A stretch of DNA of 64,000 nt, from NCBI GenBank assembly GCA_018697195.1, contig CM031864.1, positions 27,066,944 to 27,130,943 of the forward strand, given 5' to 3'. Both the position numbers and the translations under genes were made by a program. How positions within the stretch are numbered: the stretch's first letter is position 1; each line of letters begins with the position of its first letter. Shown piece after piece: positions 22,860 to 35,000 of the stretch. The notes under the pieces were generated by a model that saw only the letters and a program-made list of their open reading frames with translations, did no database searches and was not told where the DNA came from. Origin of the DNA: Certhia americana. Taxonomy: Eukaryota; Chordata; Aves; Passeriformes; Certhiidae.

Positions 22860-23960
22860 AGTGTGAGGATATCATCTGTAGCTGAGAGACATTTATAAAG
22901 CTTTTGAGTTAAAATTGGCAAACCGGGACATAAAATTCAAGAAGAAAGAACTTGAAAAGATAATCCACTGGATGTGAAAGAATTTCGCAGATGTTACTGT
23001 GCTCGCGATAACTACACTGGACTTTTGGGACTCAGTAGGGAAAAAAATTTGTAATTCGGCTGCAAATAGAGACCGCTCTGCTCAAAAAATGATTCCAATT
23101 TTTAAAATAACATTTGATGCGGTTAAAACGGAAATGCTTGCCATGGAGTGGCAAAAGGCTAATTCAGAACTGCCCGGGAATGCTGATAAACCCCTTTCCA
23201 CTGGAATCTATCCCACAAAAATCCCATTTCAGACAGACACGGGGCTGAAATGGTGATTGCCTGTGCTCACAGTTGGCTCGGGGAGAAATGAAGCACCACT
23301 GGTGACTCTGCCATCCTGTGTCCATCTGCACCAGACCCTCCAGACAGGGTCAGAAATGGTAGTGCACAGGTTATCTCGGACCCACCACACTCCATCCTGC
23401 TGCTTTCCTTGTGTTCTCTTCTCCGCCCTCTACTAATATAAGGCAGTCTAGCTCCATGGTAGTTGCCTATGGCTGTAACATTTCCAATTGTCATTTTGAA
23501 AACCCCAGCTGTTTCACCGAGTCCACTAACCTCTTTGGCCAACACCATGGTCCAGTGGGAATTCCTGCTTTCAGTCCCACCCACGATTCCATCCACTTGA
23601 TCCCAAGGCATGCTCCCTGCCCAGAAGAACCTCCTTTTGCTGCCCTTGCCAGAGCTGGAAACATGTGTCGTACCCCTTGGGGGGGTAGCCGAAACCAGAC
23701 CTGCTAGTGAACCAAAAGGGCACGCCCCCAAAATGGCAGCTTCCATGCCACTGTGGCAAACCCTGAAACCAGGTATAGGAAAAAGCCATAAAAACAAGTG
23801 GGTATTTCTGGCAAAAAACTGTTCCTCCCCACCTGATTTCTCCGATTCCTCCTCATAGGAGGAATATCTCAACTGGTCAGAATCCAGAAAGGGTGCTTGG
23901 GAAAAGATTAAAAGAACAGCAAGTGAAACAGGTAATTGGGAGATAACTGATAAATTACAT
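22860..23960 (+). pseudogene. gag: ERV2 gag 5' part (matrix and linker, broken)
   Basis: The frame at 22999-23256 has a charged helical composition that fits a betaretroviral matrix C-terminal part. The following 700 bp is Pro-rich when read across frames, as expected of the gag linker, with several stops. The assignment rests mostly on position between the PBS and the capsid. Confidence 0.5.
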
Positions 23961-24503
23961 GTGGTGCCAGTTAGGTACAATAAGAGAGGTCAACCTTTCT
24001 GGGAAGCTTTGGCTTTTACAGAAATTATGGAATTGAGTAAAGCTGCCAAGGAACATGGAAGAAGTTCTCCTTATTTCTCTAGTCTTATTACTGCTATCTT
24101 TTCTGCCCATGTCCTAACCCCTCATGATATTAGGTATTTAATGATGTCATTGTTGACTCCCACTGAATCATTTTTGTGGGAGTTAGGGTGGAAACATTTA
24201 TTAAATAAACTGCTTCTGGACTATGCTAGAGATCAAGCCAGAGCAGGGCTAACAATAGACCAGCTGACAGAAGGAGCTCTTACAGACCCAGACAGACAAC
24301 CTGCAAGCCTTCCCAGACCTGTGCTCAATGACATAAAATATGCAGCTAAAAAGGCTTTGTTGCAAATTCCTGAGGCAAATAAACCACAAATGGATTTTGC
24401 AAACATAAGGCAAAGCCCCACTAAACCTTTCATGACTTTCTTAGACCAGCTAAAGCAAACTATTGATAAACAAGTAGCTGAAGACCAAGTGAAAGACTGT
24501 TAA
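23961..24503 (+). pseudogene. gag: ERV2 capsid (gag CA), fairly intact
   Basis: This 180-codon frame matches class II capsid: the PVRYNKRGQPFWEAL start region, the MMSLLTPTESFLWE segment, and a C-terminal major homology-like region at about residues 148-170 (IRQSPTKPFMTFLDQLKQ). Capsid forms the viral core shell. The frame stops at 24503 before the nucleocapsid, which lies in another frame. Confidence 0.82.
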
Positions 24504-24880
24504 AACAATTAGCTGTGGTCAATGCAAAATGTAAGAAGATCTTGCATGCTTTGCCATCAGAGCCTGAGCCTACCATTCCTCAAAGGGTGGAAGCTTGCAA
24601 TAAACTGAGTACTCTAGAGCATACAGCTAATCCAAGCATAGATTTTAGCCAATGCCTTCAATGACTTTCAAAAAGACTCTAAGAAACCACGCAACAATAA
24701 AACTGGAAGTTGCTATAACTGTGGAAAAAAGGGACATTGGGAAAGGAACTGTAATTAACCAAAGGCAGGAACCTTCCAAAAACAATGTGACTGTGGCAAA
24801 AGTAAACAGAATACTAACTACTCTCATGAAGTGCAGGCTTGTTGTTGTTGTCATTCAGGAAACTCTAAGCTGAGCATGGG
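24504..24880 (+). pseudogene. gag: ERV2 nucleocapsid (gag NC, broken)
   Basis: A clear CCHC zinc knuckle (CYNCGKKGHWERNC, 24711-24752) binds viral RNA in retroviruses. A second, degenerate Cys/His cluster (CDCGK ... CCCCH) follows near 24788-24855. An in-frame stop lies between the two. Confidence 0.8.
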
Positions 24881-25009
24881 GCAGAGGCCCATGATGACAC
24901 AAGAATCCCTGTCACCTGTCATGGGAAACACCAAAGTCCCAGGATCCCACAACTGCAACACATCTTCAAAGGCCTGCCTACTTCAATACCAGCAAACACC
25001 AGACTGGAA

Positions 25010-25290
25010 TTGTCAACTGCCCGGTCCGTGCTAATTACAAATCTTTCTAATCACACCATTTCTACAGGGTGCTTCATCCTGGAATCACGTCCACATGATT
25101 TTCTCATAGTAGGCTTGCACAGGCATAATGCTGAAGGGTGTTTTGTGCTACCCACAGTTTTAACAGTTACCTCTAGTCAAGAAATCACTGTTTTAGCTTG
25201 GTGCCCTAATCGTTCTTGCTTTTTTACCTGAAAGACTAGTTTTTGATCAATTTTGCTTCTTATTACCAGAAGTAGACAATGGTGCTCCCA
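25010..25290 (+). pseudogene. ERV2 dUTPase-like remnant
   Basis: A weak match to the dUTPase motif 3 region is seen: LIVGLHRHNAEGCFVLP in place of the usual LxxGRSS...GxxVxPG, followed by AWCPNRSCF and then LLPE shortly before protease. Position and spacing fit the dUTPase-protease order seen in ERV1. Conserved catalytic residues are largely lost. Confidence 0.5.
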
Positions 25291-25560
25291 GTGAATTTTA
25301 TGTTGCATGGACCAGACGAACTGGCTTGGGAAAAATTCCAGTTACTTGCACCTTGACCTGCCTAGGTAAGACTGCTACTCTCACAGGACTCGTTGATACT
25401 GGTGCAGACATCACTGTAATTTCCCAGAGACACTGGCCACCAGAATGGACTCTTGTTCCATCCCTTAACACATTAGTTGGGATTGGAGAACACAGTAACA
25501 CCATGCAAAGTTTATATCCAGTCTCTTTTTAAGGACCTGATGACCATATAGCAACCATCA
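25290..25560 (+). pseudogene. pro: ERV2 aspartic protease (broken)
   Basis: The catalytic loop LVDTGADITVIS is intact (DTGAD at 25395-25409). The preceding WTRRTGLGK segment and following RHWPPEW fit class II protease. A stop at about 25532 truncates the frame before the flap and C-terminal motifs. Confidence 0.82.
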
Positions 25561-25594
25561 CACCATTGGTTATCAAGAGGGATAAAGTAATTGT

Positions 25595-26320
25595 TTGGAG
25601 GTGAGACATCTTGTCACAATGGGGCCTGAAAATAGAAACAAATTTTTAATAAGGGCCACTGATGAATGGGGTGCTGTAAAACTCACCTGGTCATCAGACA
25701 ACTCTGTCTGGGTTGATCAGTGGCCCCTTCCTATTGAAAAACTCACCATACTAGACTCTTTAATAAATGAACAGTAAATGAAAGGATATATTGTCCCTAC
25801 TAGTAGCCCCTGGAATACTCCCATATTTGCTATTAAAAAACCTCACAGTGAAAAATGGAGACTGCTCCAAGATTTGAGAAAAATAAATTAAATAATTGAG
25901 GAAATGGGACATTTACAGCCAGGATTTCTAGCGCCTAATATGATTCCCATGGATTGGTGACTGGTAATTATTGATTTAAAAGGTTGTTCTTTCAGCATCC
26001 CACTCCAGCCCGATGATGTTCCACAATTTGCTTTTTCTGTGCCCTCAATCAATAGGCAATCCCCTTTAAAGAGATTTCATTGGATTGTTCTGCCCCAAGG
26101 GATGGGAAATTCTCCCACCATATGTCAGTGGTACGTAGCCAAGATTTTATCTCCTGTCCATGAGAAGTTTCCTTAGTCCATAATACTACATTGTATGGAT
26201 GACCTCTTAGTAGCTGCAAAAGATGACATCATCATGAATACTGCGGCCAATGAGACAATTGCCCAAATACACAAGGCTGATATGCAAATAGCTGAGGACA
26301 AAATGCAACAGTCTCCTCCT
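25595..26320 (+). pseudogene. pol: ERV2 reverse transcriptase (broken)
   Basis: RT motifs in order: VWVDQWPLP; a stop; [58 protein letters not shown]; and HCMDDLLVAA, where the polymerase box reads CMDD (26192-26203) instead of YMDD. Tyr to Cys at this position would be expected to impair polymerase activity. At least four stops or frame changes occur. Confidence 0.87.
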
Positions 26321-27420
26321 TGGACTTCTTACATCACAAGATCACAGAGTGCACGATTATGCCTCAAGCAGTGCAACTACAGGAAGATCCCACCACGCTG
26401 CACGACCTCCAAATGTACATTGGATCTATCAACTGGATTCACACTCTTTTAGGAATCACTAACCAAGATGTGGCTCCCCTATTTGAATTATTAAAAGGAT
26501 ACACAGGCTTAAATTCTCCAAGAGAATTAACTGAGGAAGCAAAAACCGCTCTAAACAAAGTGTTTGCAGCTTTACTAACTCGTCAAGCCCACCAATGTGA
26601 CCCAGAGATACCCTTTTTTTTTGCAGTATTAAAAGAAAGTCTACACCTATATGGTTTAATTTTTCAGTGGAGTAAAAGTTTGTCAGATCCTTTGTTAATT
26701 TTAGAATGGGTTTTCTTGTCGTATCAAATGTCTAAAACCATAACTACTTGTCCAGAAATCCTTGCACAACTGGTATTAAAAGTTAGATCCCGAATTCTAT
26801 TCCTCTCAGGAAAAAATTTTTTTTACTATGTTTATACCAGTTGCTTCTATTTATCTGGAATGGCTTATTCAACAATCAGAAATACTCCAAATTGCATTGG
26901 CAGGATTTCCAGGACAAATTTCAGTTCATTTCTCAAAACATAAGTTATTACATCTTTCTTTTAGTTTAATCCAAAAACCTCTGAGAAGTTATACTCCTCT
27001 TAATGCTCTTACCCTTTTTACAGATGGCTCTGGGAAATCACACAAATCAGTAATCAAATGGAAAAACCATGAAAATGGAAACTGGGAATCAGACATCGAA
27101 ATAGTTGAGGGTTCGCCCCAGATTATTGAGCCGTTGTCCATGCATTTTCCAAATTCTTAATTCCTTTTAATTTAGTAACTGACTCTTTTTATGTTGCAGG
27201 AATTGTGGAACGAGCAGAAGGCTCTCTTCTCAAATTCATTTCCAACAAAAGGTTATATAATTTACTTAAAGAATTAATTTTCTTTCTGTCCCTTAGGAAA
27301 CAGCCTTATTTTGTCACACATACTCTCTCACATACCACCTTACCTGGATTTATAGCTGAAGGCAATACTAAAGCAGACCATCTCACCATGCTGATCCAAA
27401 CTACCCTTCCAAACCTTTTC
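26320..27420 (+). pseudogene. pol: ERV2 RT connection and RNase H (broken)
   Basis: The connection domain is seen as MDFLHHKITE, IGSINWIHTLLG, LFELLKG and LLILEWVFL. The RNase H first catalytic Asp is in TLFTDGSGK (27023-27025), followed by WESDIEIVEGSPQI with the Glu motif and VTDSFYVAGIVERA-type sequence across a frame break near 27.18 kb. The C-terminal HTLSHTTLPGF and GNTKADHL motifs lie at 27320-27390. Confidence 0.83.
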
Positions 27421-28010
27421 GATCAGGCCTGTTTAAGTCATTCATTTTACCATCAGAATGCCCCATCCTTAATAAGATCATTCAATCTAGCCAAAAATCA
27501 GGCACAAATAAATGATTATCTGCTCCTGCCCTGATTACCAATGCCCATCAATCCCTTCAGTGGGAAGTGGAATCAATCCCAGGGGATTAAATGGCCTAGA
27601 ACTCTGGCAATCAGGTGTCACACATTATCAATCATTTGGCCAATTAGAATATATTCACATCTCTGTTGACACCTTTTCAGGAGTCATATTTGCTGCAGCA
27701 CTTATGGGACAGAAGGCCTGAAATATTATTATTAAACCTTTTTTTGCAAGCTTTTTCATCACTAAATGTTCCCCAAAAGGTAAAAAGAGACAATGGGCAT
27801 GGATATGTTTCTGAAAAAGTAAAACGATTTTTTAATCAATGGAGAATAAAACATATTACAGGTACTCCCCATTCCTCCACAGGACAATCAATAATTGAAA
27901 GAACACACAGAACTCTATAAGACCTCTTAGAAAAACAAAAACGGGGAATGGATACCCTGGCTGCTATGGAGAGGCTATCAAAGGCCTTCAAGCGCTGGAC
28001 CTAATAAACC
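27420..28010 (+). pseudogene. pol: ERV2 integrase (broken; first Asp lost)
   Basis: The N-terminal His pair (SHSFYHQN) and Cys pair (CSCPDYQC) of the zinc domain are visible. The core carries WQSGVTH, where the first catalytic Asp is Gly (27614-27616). The second Asp in KRDNGHG (27789-27791) and the Glu in SIIERTH (27897-27899) are kept. A frame change lies near 27.7 kb and a stop follows the Glu motif. The C-terminal DNA-binding domain is not clear. Confidence 0.85.
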
Positions 28011-28884
28011 ACCTTGGAACTCCAAATGGAGACTCTCCCCACGCCTTTGCCGCCAATCACATCACCATCTGCCCAGTGTGAGTGCCGTGAGGGTGAGTTG
28101 TGAGTGAGTGCCAGTGCCACCAAGTGGCTTCCATAAGGAGACACATTCAGGACAGTCACGGCACAGCTTCTTCTTACCCCACTAATTATCCAGGCTAACA
28201 GTGGGACCGTGACACTTGGTGTAGGAGCTGTGTTACACAAAACCAAGAGATTGACATTCATGAAGAAACTACTCAATTGTTTTATAGAGTGCATTCCATT
28301 ATTTCATTCCTTTTTCCTGTGATCAGCATTGAAGTAATTGATTTAAGATTGACAGATAGATTGCTTCTCTCCCACCCTTTTGCAAAGTGTGACATTTACT
28401 ACCCCTCCAGATTCCTCTAAGGCATCATAGTAATATACATGACTGATAGAAATTTCCCCTTGGTTGAGCTTTTCATAAAAGCAGAATCTTGACACATTTA
28501 CGATATTCAGGACCAGCATTCACTTTTTTTTTCTTTTTGTTTTCTTTTCTTTTGCTCTTTTCTTTTTTCTTTTCTTTTAATTTTTATTTGTAAGGTAGTA
28601 AAATTCTTTTTTTCCCAGCTTTCTTATTATATATATGTATACACAAATAGCATTTCATCAAATCTTTAGAGCCAAAGAGCCTTCAGCTTTCTGCAAGTGA
28701 ACCAATAACTATTCCACAGAGAAATCTCATAAACCTGTATTACTTCTACTATTATATCAACAAGCATATACTGTTTCCTAAGTCTAACTGCAAGCTGATC
28801 TTAAAAGACAGCGTAAAAGCCACCCAACACAGCATCTGTTTATCAGTAGATTTATTATTTTCCCATTTTGTTTCCTATGTCTTT
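28011..28884. other. Unassigned region after ERV2 pol
   Basis: This could include decayed 3' provirus sequence but no env motif, polypurine tract or LTR is recognised. A T/C-rich low-complexity tract lies at 28526-28590 and (TA)n near 28630. Confidence 0.4.
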
Positions 28885-29240
28885 TGTGGAAGAATGTTTG
28901 AGAATAAGGGACATGTGAATCTACATCAGTTTGCAAGTGTAGAGTTAGCAAAGTTTAAGACTCAGCTAAGCTGACAAGGTCATCGTGCCCTTGTTGGAGA
29001 GCGTTATAACAACAACGGAGTTTTGTAGCTGATAAAGGGGGAAAGGAATGTTAACACTGATCCACAAGTGTAAGAAACTAAGAGGAGTTAACGTTTCTGT
29101 GAGTAGCGAATGATTAGCTTGCTTTTGCACTACATATGAGCTTCATTATGAATTGTATAAAAAGACATAACTAACGGAATAAAGCTGAGACTTACTGATC
29201 TCTCATATTGAGAGCGGTCTGTCTCCCGCTGACCCCAACA
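28885..29240 (+). repeat. Short solo LTR, class II type, with perfect 6-bp TSD
   Basis: This 356-bp LTR starts TGTGGAAG and ends CCCCAACA. Its perfect 6-bp TSD gtcttt lies at 28879-28884 and 29241-29246. A TATA-like GTATAAAAAG lies near 29156 and AATAAAGC near 29179, followed by a compact R-U5. The size and 6-bp TSD fit class II (ERVK-like) elements. It is not the 3' LTR of ERV2: the sequences differ and it has its own TSD. Confidence 0.92.
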
Positions 29241-29792
29241 GTCTTTTCCACCTAATTTATATATGTCTGAATCCAGAGAGGCAAATCTGCAGATTCTGTT
29301 GCAAGGCAAATTACAGAGCAATATACAGTGAGATAAGTTGTTCTCCTTAGGAGATGTCATAAACCCACTCATCATTCCCCTGGTTCCAACACAAAAATAG
29401 TCCAGATCTCCCTTCCAAACTCATGTTCATTATTTCTTATCCCCTATATCCCTAAAACTGAACATATGCATTAAGTGCACTGATAAAATATGGTTTAAAA
29501 ATTAAGATTAAAGGAAATACAGGGAAAACTCATTTCTGTGTCTTTCTGAGATAGATATACAATGAATATTCCTGGGTTATCCACCTTGTTAACCAAAAGA
29601 TAAACAAATCAGGTGGAAAGAGGAAATATTACAAATCCAAGGAAAATGGGAAAAAAATTATCAGATCTAATATTACTCAAACAATGGAAGCTTGGAACCT
29701 AACCAGATGAGTATCTGGCATTTCCTGTTATATTGCACGGGTCTAAAGGGAACTAATCTGGGTGGTTTTGTCATTTTGAAGATGATCTGAAA

Positions 29793-29850
29793 TCATTGTT
29801 ATCATCATCATCATCAACAACATCATCATCAGAATTGTCATCATCATCTT
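29793..29850. repeat. Interrupted (ATC)n microsatellite
   Basis: Runs of ATC/CAT units broken by aac and agaattg. On the minus strand it reads as an Asp-rich (GAT/GAC) run. Confidence 0.9.
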
Positions 29851-29940
29851 CATTTCCCAGATTAGTTGGAAACCAATTCCAGTTTACACACCAGATTTTA
29901 AGAAGAGAACTTGTAGTGCCAGTTGAAGCTCTGAAGTTAC

Positions 29941-30006
29941 CTGAGAATTTGTGAACTTGAGGAAAATGTACACAAAATCTTTTGTTTGCTACCAAACTCT
30001 CGCATT
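29941..30006 (-). other. Candidate 66-nt exon
   Basis: On the minus strand a strong T-rich run ends in CTTCCAG at 30007, followed by 66 nt open in one frame and then CTCAG/GTAACT at the 29941/29940 border. The frame is symmetric (66 nt). The peptide has two Cys about ten residues apart. No family is recognised and no adjacent exon is identified. It may be chance. Confidence 0.2.
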
Positions 30007-30662
30007 CTGGAAGACATAAAAAGAAAACAAAGATAACACTGCTAAATGCCATTAAAGCACTCAGGATTATGGATTATTGGTCTATTTGGGATGAATCTAT
30101 GAATCTCTCACATTTTTAATGATTGTCCATCATAGTCAATGTAAGTCTTCTGTTGAATTCAAATAATTGGTATCCTGCCAAAATCTATGTGAAATTGAAA
30201 TTAAAAGTTTGACCTGAGCATATCCATTTTAAATAAATAATGTTAACATATATATGTATAAAAGTATAACATATAAATACATGTATTTCTCATCTGCCAT
30301 CACATTAATTTTATTCATTTTTGACATAGTAAGAACTTGAAGGGCTAGTTATAGTTCTTGTAAACATTTCCTAACGCAAATCAATGTGACACAGCAGTCC
30401 AAGACAACAAAATGTTTTGAACTTCAACAGGATGAATTCAGCCAGAGACCTCTGAAAGGTTAGGTTATATTAGGAGATGGAAGTTGAATGACAATGCAGG
30501 AAGTGAAACACTAGTTCTGAAAAAAAATAAATTATGGGCTCCCTGAAAGTACAGATTAGCATTAACTTACATTTCATACGCTGTTCAATAGAAAAAATTT
30601 ATAGGCATTTTGAAGACTTTTAAACTGTGAGTTTACTTAATTATGAAAAACATCATCTATAT

Positions 30663-30790
30663 TCCAGAACCTTAGAAGATCTGAGTTTGAAAGAACCTCT
30701 GGCACCATCTGGACCAACCCTCCCACTGATTCCACAGCCTTTCTGGATAATCTGTTTCCATATTCAAACACTCTCACAAAGTAAAGGGAA
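30663..30790 (-). mobile_element. Old CR1-like fragment
   Basis: A weak match to reverse CR1: GAACCTCTGGCACCATCTGG, then ACCAACCCTCCC. It is diverged and its bounds are soft. Confidence 0.4.
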
Positions 30791-31429
30791 AAAAACAACC
30801 CAACCTAAAATTTTGTGAAATTTGGAAATAGGTGGTAGCTTTGGACACAGACAACTGTCTTAAGTGTACTGAGAAAATGACTGAGTTTGAATAAAATGTG
30901 ACCCTAGAGCTTGAAAACTGAGCAAAGCTTTAAAGCTTAAAAGTTATTAATTGCTATTTAGTCATAGGTTATTAATTGTTATCTAGACAAATTCAGTGAG
31001 GTTATGACTTTTCTGACAGAGGTGCTGGCAATAAGAACCTCCCACTGAAGGAAATGAGAAAGCAGGGTTGTTTTCTCTCCCTAGAATCAAAAGAATTATT
31101 CATATGATAGTTCACAGATATTGATTTTTGCTACAAGATAATAAAACATAGACCATTCTCCCTTTAATTATTTTACCTATAATATTTCACAGACAATAGT
31201 ACCTCCTAGAAACAGTTGGTACCTTAGGCAGATTATTCTTTTTGTTTAACATTGTTGCTAGTAATTGGTGAAACCGTTTTCTCACCCATATCTTCTCTAA
31301 CACATAATTTTATTTGTACTTCTGACTAAACAAGCTGTTCAAAATTGAAAAAGAAGGGGGTAATTATCTTTCTATATAGTAGTAAATAAAACATTGTATA
31401 GAGTTTGTGCTTAGTCATCAAAGGGCGAA

Positions 31430-32092
31430 TGTCCTGGGTTGATGCTGAATCATATCCCCATTTGTCTGTTTATCTCAGAAATAAGTTTTGCACCTTTAAA
31501 ACTGGATCTGAGAGTGAAGGGGGGGGGGGGAGAAAGAGAAGCAGTGGAATGTCAGAGGTGGTTGTTTCCAAAACATAAAGAGTTTTCAGCTTTCCTTCAC
31601 ACACAGCCTGTGTTGTCTGCAGTGCGGACAGCAAGAGAGAGCTGTCCTTTGCTTTTTGTTAGTTTTTGGCTAGCTGAAACAGAGTTCTCCGGACTGTGGG
31701 TTTCTCTTTTTTTTGGAACTGTTTGAACCTGTTCTGGACTAAAAACCCAGAAGAGCACTGGGAGCTCACACCCACCAGGGCCTGGCCTGGGCCCAGCATT
31801 GCCCAACATATCCCAGCACTGGAGGGACTGACAACAGACTGAGTGAGCTGAGCTACAACCCACAAAAGAGACTTTCTCAATTCATCATCTCTTCAGAGTG
31901 GTGAGAGGTTTTGTTGTTTTGTATTGTTCATTTGTTGTGATGGGAAGTGCTTTGCCTGTTGAATAAACAATTTTTTCTATTTTTATCCAGGTAAATCTTT
32001 TCCCAAACTGGTTGACAGAAGGGCCATTTGAATTTGCTTTCTAGACAGACCCCATTCGGTGGTTTCTTCCCAAATTTCCCTAAACCAGGACA
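31430..32092 (+). repeat. Solo LTR (663 bp)
   Basis: It starts TGTCCTGG and ends CCAGGACA, a perfect 8-bp terminal inverted repeat. Flanking 5-mers are gcgaa (31425-31429) and gggaa (32093-32097), a TSD with one mismatch. AATAAAC lies near 31961. A G12 run (31519-31530) sits in the 5' part. Confidence 0.85.
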
Positions 32093-35000
32093 GGGAAGTT
32101 GTTGAATCTTTCAGAATTAAAGAATTAAAAAACAAAAATAATAGCAGAAAGGTATCACTGAGTCAAAAGGAAAAATTGGTAACAAAATCCTAGAGGCTAT
32201 CTGTGATCAGCTTCTTCTTTAATGCTTTATTCAGTCTAGATCTGTGCCAAAAACTTTGGTTAAAAAAACATTAGAACCATTTCAAATATATTCTGGAGGA
32301 TAGAAAATATGCTCATAATTTTTATACTGGAAAATGACAAAATCTTATTTTTTTTCCTGTTTGTTTTCTTAAGCATATTGCCAGAAAAAGACAATACCAA
32401 TTACTTATCATTATATCATGCAGTTTATCTTTAAAACATAAAGGTTTTGTTATTAATAACCCTATAGCTAATTGTGAAACACTGAGAAAAGCATTTTCTC
32501 AAATGTATACAATATTCCTCTTTCCACTGTGTGTATTATTTTGGTTCTGGGCATTTAGACCGCTGTCCTAAAAGCTACAAACAATCAAACCTGGCATCCA
32601 CACTATGTTACAAAATTGAACTATTCAGATAAAACCTACAAAAAGTGTTTTTCTAATGTTGCACTTAGTTTAAATGGGTAAAATTAGAAAGAGAAAACAA
32701 ATAAACAATAGATTAATTACTTAAAATTGTTTAATCATATAAATGCTATGCTGGTCAGTACTGATGGCTGTTGTGTAAATCACTTACCTTTCAATAATCG
32801 CAGCAATTGTTTCCTAAAATGTCCAATGATGGAATTACCATTTTACTAGACAAATGTACGTATGTAGAAGACTACTAGTTTTATCAAACCATATTATGGA
32901 CTGACAGAACACAAAATTCATCGTTATATTTGCATGATTGTCTGATAAAATTTGCATTATGCACAGTTATAATTATCAATAATTGCATTCTCATTTCCAT
33001 TTAGGCAAGTAAAAGACTTTTACCATCAAGGAAAGGTATTGTGGACTGATAATGGAAACATCTTGATGTTTATTGAGAAATGGCAATCAAAAGGTGTGGA
33101 AAAACAAATTCTTTTTTGAATATGCATGAATGTGGCTCAAGTATCAGGAATTAGCACTTCAACTGTGAAAGTTTAATTATTAGAACAGTTGTTCTGTCAA
33201 CCACAGACACACTGGGATGGTAAAAAATTCTATGAGAGTTGACATTTTAGTGAGACAATTTGTTTTGCTTTCATAAAGAAATGTAGAAGTGCAAGACATC
33301 CTCAAAGCCCCCTCCAGCTATGTAATGTCCTTGTGGAAAAGTGTGGATCTGGAAAGAGCTTTATCCACCTGCTGTAAGTGCAGTTCTTCCAAAAACCATT
33401 CAGTGAAAATTCCACTCACTAATCCAATGGCTTCAATCATTCCTGAATGAAAAAACTTCCGAAAGACAATCTAATTAAGTTTAATTCAGGAAGAATAGGC
33501 CTCGGGCTTATCTGGTTCTTGGTAAATGTTGTCTTAAGACCTGATATGTCAATGTCATGCGTTGATGCTGGTTTCTGATAGGATTTTATTATATCTCCAA
33601 CTGTTTCGAGATTACTCACTAACATCAAAGTCTCTTCTCCTTTGGGGGAGGCAATCTTTATAACTGGAAGCACTTTCAGGGTAATCATCCCAATACAACA
33701 TCTCCAGAGTATCAAAAGGCTAAGTTCTTCCACTTGACTGCATGACCCGCTTTGCAAACTCAGGAATCTGTTGGAGGCTTTTCCACACATGGTATCAACT
33801 ATGTAAAGGAGACAATGTCATTAAAAGGATTAGAGCACACATTGGAGTCAGAGGTTGGGGCAGTTTACAAGGCTGGAAATCATCCTAAACAGGAATAAAA
33901 TCTATAGGTCAGTGGGGTTCATTTTTTTTAATGCTGCTTTGGGCAGGGGAATTCAGACTATATTTAGAAGAAATTAAATTTATATATATACATACACACA
34001 AACCTATTTCTTTATATATCTATATTTATGTATATACCAGAAACACTCATCTTGGGACCTAAATGTCTACAGTGTAAAAAGGACTGTCCTCAGGAAAGCT
34101 TTTTTTTTTCTATAGAAAAGTGATTGAGGCAATCTGGGGCACTCCAGAATGGTAACTGGAAAGGCAAGAGTTAAAGAAGGCATTGATAAACAGGTGTGGA
34201 GCAAACACCAAGTCTGACAAACCTGAGCCTAAAAGGCAGTGCTTTGAGAGAGGCACACTGCACTGAGAAAGACAACGGAATACAGAGCACTGCTGAAACA
34301 GCATTAAACAAACTTTAAAAAAAGGTTCTGTGTGGTTTTGGTCTTGTACTAAGTATCTATTTGTATTTAATTACATTGTTACTGAAGTAACACTGACTTC
34401 TTACCTCCTAAAGTTTGCCGGTCAGTAAGTTCAACACCACATAGTTTTATCTCCAGTGTCATTATGGGATCAATAAAGACACTGTGGACTACCATCCTCT
34501 GTCCATCATCTTCATCTCTCCTGAATTTCAAGGCCAAATATCAGTTACTGTTTCTTCAACTGCATTGCTTATTTCCTAAAATCACAGAGGCTCAAAAAAC
34601 TAAAAGATGCTCAGGTCAAATACTGAGATTAAATCAGACAAATGTTTGAAAAAGTAAATGTTTTTCAAGTAATAATTTGAGTGGTTCAGCAGTTCATTTG
34701 AGCACAAAGAAAGACCTTGGAAGGAATTAAATAAACTACTATTAAGTAAGCAATTCCTCAAACTAACTAAAGTCATACTCTAGAAAAGAACAGAGAGTTC
34801 TGGAGAATTCACAGGAAAAATGGGAAATTTATACAAATTTATTTAGCAGAAAAATTACCCAAGGATCTGTAAAGAATCTGCTTTAGACATTCAGATGTCA
34901 TCAACTACCTCTGCTTTCTAAACCAGAAGATTTCTGAGTGGAAGAATTCCTAAAACACTTTGGAATCCTTTTGACGGCCAAAAACATACTCCTCAGATAT

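Larger units (their letters stand above)
20641..28010 (+). mobile_element. ERV2: class II (betaretrovirus-like) endogenous retrovirus, 3' truncated
   Basis: This plus-strand provirus has 5' LTR, a Lys-type PBS, gag (MA, CA, NC), dUTPase, protease, RT, RNase H and integrase in the expected order. No env, polypurine tract or 3' LTR was found after integrase; recognisable sequence stops near 28.0 kb. Every gene has stops or frameshifts, and two catalytic positions are changed (RT YMDD to CMDD; first integrase Asp to Gly). A 1.4-kb LTR is nested in its 5' LTR. Confidence 0.88.
29247..31429. other. AT-rich DNA with an ATC repeat and a weak CR1 match
   Basis: It contains an interrupted (ATC)n tract (29793-29850), a candidate minus-strand exon (29941-30006, listed separately) and a weak CR1-like block (30663-30790). 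Otherwise nothing is recognised. Confidence 0.4.

Noticed and set aside
28885..29240. Possible 3' LTR of ERV2
   Set aside because: It has its own perfect 6-bp TSD (gtcttt) and does not match the ERV2 5' LTR, so it is an independent solo LTR.
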